A stretch of DNA of 64,000 nt from Pyrobaculum neutrophilum V24Sta (GTDB taxonomy: Archaea > Thermoproteota > Thermoprotei > Thermoproteales > Thermoproteaceae), in assembly GCF_000019805.1 (NCBI RefSeq), contig NC_010525.1, positions 1,538,618-1,602,617 on the forward strand. Reading direction: 5' to 3'. The notes under the pieces were generated by a model. It saw only the letters and a list, made by a program, of their open reading frames with translations, had not been told where the DNA came from and searched no databases. Below are positions 58,576-64,000 of the stretch, piece by piece; position 1 is the stretch's first letter, and each line of letters starts with the position of its first letter. The translations under genes were made by a program, and so were the position numbers.

Positions 58576-60684
58576 CTACAGCTGTATCACCACGTCGGCC
58601 ACCTCCTCGAACTCTCCCAGGTGCGATGTGACGACTACAGTCGGCACGACGGAGGTGAGGTCTCTCACCAGCTCCACGATCTTCCTCCTGTGTTCCTCGT
58701 CGAGGTGCTCAGTCGGCTCGTCAAACATCATGAAGGGGGCACCGCCGAGGAGAGCTCTGGCGAGCGCCACGCGTAGGGAGAGGGCGAGGAGGTTCTGCTC
58801 ACCCAGCGAGAGGAGCCTGTGGTCTATTGGGCCGGAGGGGGTGCTCACCTTGAGGACGTACCTCCCGTCTACCTCTGCCAGGTGGGCGGATTTAAAGGAC
58901 TCCTTGTGCCTCAGCTTTAGAAACACGGCGTTGAGCTCCTCGTTTATGGCCTTCGTCAGTATCTGCCTGGCGAGGGGCTTCAGCTCCCCCAACACGGACC
59001 TGATGTTTCTAGCCGCGCCGAGCCCACGCTCCAGCTTCTCCGCCTCGGTGCGGGCCTTCGCCAGCTCCGCCTCCACAGCCGCCAGCTCCCCCCGGGCCTC
59101 CTCCAGCTGACGCCTGAGCTCCAACGCCAGCGACTTAGCCCTTAGGTACTCCTCGTGTCTAGCCCTAAGCACCGCGTACTCCTCCTCAGCCTTCTTGACC
59201 TCCGCCTCTAGTGTCTTAAGCTCCGCCTCCACAGCCGCCAGCCTCCCGTTGGCCTCCGCTATCTTCCTCTCGGCCTCGGCCTTCCTAGCCCTAAGCTCGG
59301 CCAGCCGCCTCTCCGCCTCCCCCCTCCTGGACACAAGCGCTGAGAGGTAGGCCCTCCTCCTCTCCACCTCCCTCTTCCTCTGGTAGAGCGCTTCCAGCTC
59401 CGCCAGCCTCCTCCTTGCCGCTTGGACATCCACGGAGAGGTACTGGGCGTATGTCCTGTATGTTCTGTCCAGCGCCTCCAGCCTCTTGATCTCGGCTTGA
59501 AGCTGCTCGATCTGCCTAGAGAGCCGCTCCTCCTCCTTCTCCAGCCCCAGCGCCTCCAGCTCGTGCCTCTGAACGGCCTCCCGCGTCAGAGGAGCCCCGC
59601 AGACGGGGCACCTCCCGCCCTCCGACATCTTGGCAACCCTCAACACGTCCCTCAGTAGCTCAAGCCTGGACCTCACCTCCGCGTGCTTCCTAGCCGCCTC
59701 CTCGTAGCGCCTCCTCGCCTCCTCCAGAGCCCTCGGGTCGTAGCTCCTCACCTCAGGCGGGACCCTCTCGGCGGTGGCCAGAAGCTGCCGAAGCTGGTGG
59801 TACTCCCCCTCCACATCGCCCACCTCGGGGAGTGACTTAAGCTCCTCCTCCGCCTTCCTCACCTCCTCCAGCTCCCGCTCCAGCTGCTCCAGATCCCTCT
59901 CCAGCTCAAGGGCGGCGCGCGCCCCGTCCTCCAGAGCCTTCTCAAGGGACTCCCTCTCCTTGCTAAGCGATATGTAGCGCTCCCTAAGGGCGAGGTACCT
60001 CCTCTCCGCCTCCACGAACCTCGCCTCGTCGGCCTCAAGCCTAGCCAACGCCTCCTCCGCCTCGGAAAGCCTCCTAGAGAGCGCCTCTATCCGCGACCTC
60101 AGCTGGGGGGCCCTTCTCTCGAGCTCCTCCGCCCTCCCCCCCACCCTCTCCCTCTTCGCCTTGAGTTCGTTGTAGGCCTCCCGCACCAGCTCGTCCACTT
60201 TGTCGAACTCATCTAGGCGGAGAACCCTATCTATATACTCGGGCTCCTCCAATATGAGCCTCAGCTCCCCCTGCCTAATGTATAGAAGGTGTCTAAACTC
60301 CTCAACGCCGATGCCCAGCTTAGTGGCCACAGCAGCCGTGACGTCCGCGTCCCCCCTGGCGACCGTCGACCCGTCGATGGAGAGATAGGTGCCCGAGTGG
60401 GAGCTCCCCCCCTCGCCGAACCGCCTAACGACCACCACCTCCCGCCCCATGTGGCTTAGGTGTAGCTTGACCTCCCCGGCGGCCGCCCCCCTCCTGAGGT
60501 AGTCGGCCCACCTGCCCCCCGTCCTCCTCACCCACTGGGAGCCGAACAAGGCCACGGCCACGGCCTCCATGAGGGAGGTTTTTCCAGACCCGTTGGGGCC
60601 GTATATGAAGTTCACCCCCTCCCCCAGCTTGAAGACGGCCTTCGCGTGGGCCTTGAAGTTGTACAGCTCTATCCTCCTAATCAT
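58576..60684 (-). CDS. rad50: DNA double-strand break repair ATPase Rad50
   Basis: 702 residues from the ATG at 60684. N-terminal Walker A GPNGSGKTS (~31-39), long coiled coils, central zinc hook CPVCGAPL, C-terminal signature SLGEQNLLALSLRVALA and Walker B PFMMFDEPTEHLD. Works with Mre11 on DNA ends. The frame extends to 60777 inside mre11; ATG 60684 directly before IRRIELYNFKAHAKA is the conserved family start. Shorter than many archaeal Rad50 (~880) because the coiled coil is short. Confidence 0.95.
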   Translation of the reverse strand: MIRRIELYNFKAHAKAVFKLGEGVNFIYGPNGSGKTSLMEAVAVALFGSQWVRRTGGRWADYLRRGAAAGEVKLHLSHMGREVVVVRRFGEGGSSHSGTYLSIDGSTVARGDADVTAAVATKLGIGVEEFRHLLYIRQGELRLILEEPEYIDRVLRLDEFDKVDELVREAYNELKAKRERVGGRAEELERRAPQLRSRIEALSRRLSEAEEALARLEADEARFVEAERRYLALRERYISLSKERESLEKALEDGARAALELERDLEQLERELEEVRKAEEELKSLPEVGDVEGEYHQLRQLLATAERVPPEVRSYDPRALEEARRRYEEAARKHAEVRSRLELLRDVLRVAKMSEGGRCPVCGAPLTREAVQRHELEALGLEKEEERLSRQIEQLQAEIKRLEALDRTYRTYAQYLSVDVQAARRRLAELEALYQRKREVERRRAYLSALVSRRGEAERRLAELRARKAEAERKIAEANGRLAAVEAELKTLEAEVKKAEEEYAVLRARHEEYLRAKSLALELRRQLEEARGELAAVEAELAKARTEAEKLERGLGAARNIRSVLGELKPLARQILTKAINEELNAVFLKLRHKESFKSAHLAEVDGRYVLKVSTPSGPIDHRLLSLGEQNLLALSLRVALARALLGGAPFMMFDEPTEHLDEEHRRKIVELVRDLTSVVPTVVVTSHLGEFEEVADVVIQL

Positions 60685-61837
60685 AAAGCGCCTTGAGGAT
60701 GAGCTTGTACGCCGCCTCCTTCTCCCCCTCTCTAAGGAGCTCCATAGCCCTGAGCACCACCTCGGCGTGTTGCCCAAGCTTCTCCCTCATCAGCCGCCAC
60801 AGCTCCTCCATGGCGGACCCCCTTAGAGACACGGCCCTCTGCGGGGCGGCGGTTCTGTCAACAACGTCGACGTAGAGGGCTTTTGTAAACAAGGTAGCCA
60901 TCTGCCTAGGCCTTAGAGCCTCCTCCAACGTACCCCACACCTCGACTCTAACCACCGCCCCCGGTTTGTCAAAAAGCTTCGCCGCCTCCTCCGCAGCCCC
61001 GTAGGCCTCCCTCCTCTCCCTGACATAGAGCCTGACCCTGTACAGAGGCCTCCCAGGGGGGATGGGGATAGCTCTGAGGGAGACCGCCCTACCGGCTACG
61101 TCTATTAAGACAGCGCCTTTCTCAGCTCTGTCCTGCGCCTTCTCAAAGCCCCCTCTGTAGTCCCAGGTCTCGAACTCCCCGACGTCCCAGACCTCAAGCG
61201 ACCCCGCCCACACGGCGCCTACCGGATGCCTCGCCAGATGGTCGTGTATGTGGCCAGCGGCGATGTGTACATACGGCAGGCCTTGGAAAACCTCCTGGGG
61301 CATGGTGTATTCGTCGTCTTCGGCGGGGTACCTGGCCTTGACCCCCTCCACCGCCTGATGTATGGCGAGGACAGCCCCCGGCGGCATCCTCTGGAGAGCC
61401 CGGCGGTACTCCGCCGCGTAGTCCCTAGGCGTTGCGCATGCCCCAAATATGTGAACGCCCCCGGCGTCTACGGACTCCCAACAGAGGAGCTTCGCCAGCC
61501 TCAGCCTATCTAGAAGCCTCAGCGCCGTGTCGTAGAGGCACTCCGCCGGCCGCGGACACCTCTCCGCCTCAGCCCTATACCGGACGTAGCTGAAGTCGTG
61601 GTTTCCCCCGATTAGGTAGACAGGCGCGCCCGCCGCCTCCACGGCCTCCACAAACTTCACGAGCGCCCTCGTGGAGGGCCTCTTGAGGTCGAAGAGGTCG
61701 CCCGTTATCAAGACGGCGTCTGCCCCCCTCCCCCTCCTCAGCGCCTCCTCAAACGCTCTGAAGTAGTCCTCCTCCCTCTCCGGGAGGTGGTACTGGGCTC
61801 TGCCGAGGTGCGCATCCGAGATGTGTAGGAGCTTCAT
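60677..61837 (-). CDS. mre11: DNA double-strand break repair nuclease Mre11
   Basis: 386 residues from the ATG at 61837. Phosphoesterase motifs in order: HISDAHLGR (~5-13), ITGDLFDLKRP (~48-58), GGNHDFS (~83-89), AIHQ, and AAGHIHDHLA (~186-195). Binds two Mn ions; 3'-5' exo- and endonuclease. Overlaps herA by ATGA and rad50 by 8 nt. Confidence 0.95.
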   Translation of the reverse strand: MKLLHISDAHLGRAQYHLPEREEDYFRAFEEALRRGRGADAVLITGDLFDLKRPSTRALVKFVEAVEAAGAPVYLIGGNHDFSYVRYRAEAERCPRPAECLYDTALRLLDRLRLAKLLCWESVDAGGVHIFGACATPRDYAAEYRRALQRMPPGAVLAIHQAVEGVKARYPAEDDEYTMPQEVFQGLPYVHIAAGHIHDHLARHPVGAVWAGSLEVWDVGEFETWDYRGGFEKAQDRAEKGAVLIDVAGRAVSLRAIPIPPGRPLYRVRLYVRERREAYGAAEEAAKLFDKPGAVVRVEVWGTLEEALRPRQMATLFTKALYVDVVDRTAAPQRAVSLRGSAMEELWRLMREKLGQHAEVVLRAMELLREGEKEAAYKLILKALYD

Positions 61838-63660
61838 ACCACCTCCAGCGCCTCCTCCAGCGCCTTGTAAACATGGTGGCACGGCTTGCCGACTCCGCAG
61901 ACGGTGCAGGCGGGCCTCCCGTCTTCAATATAGACCGCCACCTCCCTGTCTCCATCCTGGAGGAGAACGCCGACGCGGCCGCCCTCCTTCCACTTGCGCA
62001 GTAGCTTAAGCCGCGAGGCGGCCATCATCACGCTGGGCGGCGGCGCCGCGTTGTATAACCTCCTCCAGTGTTGTACGACATCTGCCGTTTTGTCCCTCCT
62101 CCAAGCGCTCGCCAGATCTATGTCGGCGCCGCCGTAGTCGAGCACCCTGTCGCGTACCTTCACCACCACGGGCAACTTCGCCAGAGGCCCCAGCACCACG
62201 GCCTCCCCAACGTCTAGCCCCGGCAGGTTTTCGAGGAACTCCTGGGCTAGAAGCTCGCTGCTCTCACGGACAGCCTCCTGGTCCTTGGGGTTGACGATGC
62301 GCATTATCACCTGGCTCTGGCACTGGCTGATGACGTCTGGGTCGACCTTGCTGGGCCTCTGGCTGACGATGACTAGGTAGACGCCGAACTTCCTGCCCTC
62401 GGAGGCGACCCGGGAGAGCGCCTCGTAGGAGCGGGTCTTCCTAAGCGTTTTGGGGGGCGCGAACCGGTGGGCCTCCTCCACCAGAAGCACGACTGGCCAA
62501 GGTATCTTCAGCCCCTTCAGCGACCTCACGTGCCTCACCCTTGCCTGAAATATCCTGTTGACTATGTGGGATACGACGTAGTCCTGAACCTCCTCGTTTA
62601 CCCCCGCCAGGTTTATGATGGTGATGTCGGCGAGCATCTTCGACAGGGGGGTGGACCTGGAGGAGAACACCCCCAGCCTCTGTAGCTTCTTGAGGTACGT
62701 CAAGGCGCTGAACACGGCGTGGCGATCCTTCTTCGCAATCTGCCGGAGGTCCTCCATGGGGAAATCGCCCTCTATCTTGTACTGCTGAAACAGCTTGTTG
62801 AGGGCGTTTTCCCCCCTCAGCGCTGTGTGCAACACCATGCGTAGGAAGGAGAGGCCGACGGGCTTCCCCGTGGCCTTCCTCACCTTCCTGGCGTAGGACC
62901 ACGCGAGGTATATCGCGTAGCGGATCTTCTTGGCTCCGGGGGGCACCCCCGCGGCGTTGGCCAAAGCCTCAGGTTCGCCGTCTAACACGCCGATCTTGTA
63001 CATAAGGTCGCCGGAGTGGTGCCTAGACACCTTCACGACGGTTGCGCTGTAGGGCCCCAGCTTGTATATCGAGTCCTTGATGGGCACGTACTCCCCGTGG
63101 GGGTCCACCACCACGATCTTGGCCCCCTTCTTCAGAAGCTCCTCGATTAAGACCACCGAGAACCACGTCTTCCCGCTGCCCGTGGCCGCGATGATGGCCA
63201 CGTGCCGCTTGACGCCGTTTAGGTCGAGGCAGACCTCCAGATCCCGGCTCGCCAGCCTCCCAACGCAGAGCCCGTTCTCCACCTTGAACAGCTCCTCTAT
63301 CTCGCCGTTTTCGGCCAGGTAGACCGGGGCGCCTATCCTCGGCGGGTGTTTAGGCTGCCTAAGCTCGCCCCCGTTGACGTAGCCCAGCACCTTCACCTTC
63401 GCGATCTGGACCTCCAGTATGTTGTCGGACACCTCCCTCATCACGCTGTAGAGGGGGAGGTCCCTCTTGGCGGAGTAGGGGTCTCTATACAGCTTCACGA
63501 TCTGGCCAAGCAACCTCACGTTTGCGTAGTCTCCGCCCGCCGCGTCGTACTCCACGTGGTCAACGGCGACGTAGTCGTAGAGGCTGACCGGCCTCTCCGG
63601 GTCGAGGGTCGCGACGAACTCGAAGGGCGTGGCCGCGGCGACGACGTAGCCAACCCTCAT
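61834..63660 (-). CDS. herA: Bipolar DNA helicase HerA
   Basis: 608 residues from the ATG at 63660. HAS-barrel N-terminal domain, Walker A AATGSGKTW (~157-165), Walker B VVLLVEEAHRFAPP, and Arg-finger region SQRPSKVDPDVISQCQSQV. Hexameric FtsK-HerA translocase that, with NurA, resects DNA ends. Unusually, the extreme C-terminus carries CTVCGVGKPCHHVYKAL, a CxxC...CHH cluster that may bind zinc. Start forms an ATGA overlap with nurA. Confidence 0.94.
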   Translation of the reverse strand: MRVGYVVAAATPFEFVATLDPERPVSLYDYVAVDHVEYDAAGGDYANVRLLGQIVKLYRDPYSAKRDLPLYSVMREVSDNILEVQIAKVKVLGYVNGGELRQPKHPPRIGAPVYLAENGEIEELFKVENGLCVGRLASRDLEVCLDLNGVKRHVAIIAATGSGKTWFSVVLIEELLKKGAKIVVVDPHGEYVPIKDSIYKLGPYSATVVKVSRHHSGDLMYKIGVLDGEPEALANAAGVPPGAKKIRYAIYLAWSYARKVRKATGKPVGLSFLRMVLHTALRGENALNKLFQQYKIEGDFPMEDLRQIAKKDRHAVFSALTYLKKLQRLGVFSSRSTPLSKMLADITIINLAGVNEEVQDYVVSHIVNRIFQARVRHVRSLKGLKIPWPVVLLVEEAHRFAPPKTLRKTRSYEALSRVASEGRKFGVYLVIVSQRPSKVDPDVISQCQSQVIMRIVNPKDQEAVRESSELLAQEFLENLPGLDVGEAVVLGPLAKLPVVVKVRDRVLDYGGADIDLASAWRRDKTADVVQHWRRLYNAAPPPSVMMAASRLKLLRKWKEGGRVGVLLQDGDREVAVYIEDGRPACTVCGVGKPCHHVYKALEEALEVV

Positions 63661-64000
63661 AGGCCCCACGCCAGCTTCACCCTCCTGGCCACCCCCACCT
63701 CCTCGGCCATCTTCTTAAGATACACCGCGTATTCCGAAAGCTGGCTGGACTTGAAGGACGCCACCGTGTGGGCGTACCAGAGCCAGGTGTTGTAGTGCGC
63801 CGGGTCCCTGTACTGGGCCGCCAGCGTGGACGCCACATCCTCCACCTTGGCCGCGGGGTAGAAGGCCTTGACCGGGGAGCCGTCAAACATCTTGGTCCCC
63901 TCCGCCGGGAGCTCCACCAGGAGGGGGGTGTCGTCGCTCCTCAGCCGGAGGTAGAAGAGGTATATCTTGGGGAGAGCCTCCAGAGACTCCCTGATGAGGC
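63657..64000 (-). CDS. nurA: DNA end-resection nuclease NurA (5' end beyond window)
   Basis: The C-terminal ~113 residues are visible, open to the window edge (LIRESLEALPKIYLFYLRLRS ... ARRVKLAWGL). YFYLRL, an acidic patch and a conserved C-terminal helix (YAVYLKKMAEEVGVARRVKLAWG) fit NurA; the identification also rests on its coupling to herA (ATGA) in the standard nurA-herA-mre11-rad50 order. Confidence 0.82.
   Translation of the reverse strand, partial: LIRESLEALPKIYLFYLRLRSDDTPLLVELPAEGTKMFDGSPVKAFYPAAKVEDVASTLAAQYRDPAHYNTWLWYAHTVASFKSSQLSEYAVYLKKMAEEVGVARRVKLAWGL

Noticed and set aside
58576-63660. Novelty of the rad50-mre11-herA-nurA cluster
   Set aside because: This is the standard thermophilic archaeal end-resection operon; only the HerA C-terminal Cys/His cluster seemed worth noting.
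1-64000. CRISPR arrays and cas genes
   Set aside because: No regularly spaced direct repeats of 23-50 bp and no cas-like proteins are present in the window.

Overview
The window looks like chromosomal DNA of a hyperthermophilic crenarchaeon of the Pyrobaculum/Thermoproteus group. The evidence is high GC, tightly packed genes with ATGA-type overlaps, mostly leaderless genes with a TATA box 22-27 bp before the start codon, intron-bearing tRNA genes, a nurA-herA-mre11-rad50 operon, archaeal aRF1, Taw3, Fap7, cis-prenyltransferase and Sir2. The genus is inferred from gene content and style; no rRNA is present to confirm it.

Layout. 1-9.6 kb: PRPP synthetase (partial), a methyltransferase and Sua5 on the minus strand, then a dehydrogenase, AsnRS and Fap7-like kinase on plus, then GluRS with sugar-nucleotide/glycosyltransferase genes on minus. 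9.66-11.7 kb: four tiny translationally coupled genes of unknown function, a CBS protein and a DUF309 protein. 11.7-20.8 kb: Sir2, a membrane protein, an orphan solute-binding protein, an HTH / small membrane protein / ParA-like ATPase cluster, a HAD phosphatase and an 805-residue surface protein. 20.8-29.7 kb: a stand-alone tRNA-binding domain and MetRS core, cis-prenyltransferase, tRNA methylthiotransferase, DHPS-like protein, THUMP protein, tRNA-Gly with two introns, and an aldo/keto reductase.

30.1-43.6 kb is an energy locus: a complex I-like gene set (two nuoB, plus nuoC, D, A, H, I, N, L, M, K, J) wrapped around a complete pyruvate/2-oxoacid:ferredoxin oxidoreductase (beta, alpha, gamma-delta fusion). 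No nuoE, F or G is present, which suggests a ferredoxin-fed complex. 43.7-48.7 kb: tRNA-Phe with an unusual intron, and a branched-chain amino-acid ABC transporter split into two divergent transcripts from one TATA box. 48.7-57.3 kb: tldE and a frameshifted tldD, haem O synthase, DapA-family aldolase, Taw3, an IS200/IS605-like palindrome pair, surE and S10. 57.4-64 kb: aRF1 and the rad50-mre11-herA-nurA repair operon.

The most notable signals are these. First, six intergenic regions in which one near-symmetric TATA box lies midway between two divergent 5' ends 47-49 bp apart. Two of these pair a leaderless protein gene with a predicted C/D box sRNA. Second, those two sRNAs themselves, both with exact 12-nt guide spacing; one guide matches the D-arm of the tRNA-Gly in this window. 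Third, two diverged copies of an unidentified GC-rich RNA-like element that share promoter sequence. Fourth, a NIKD instead of NIKS motif in aRF1.
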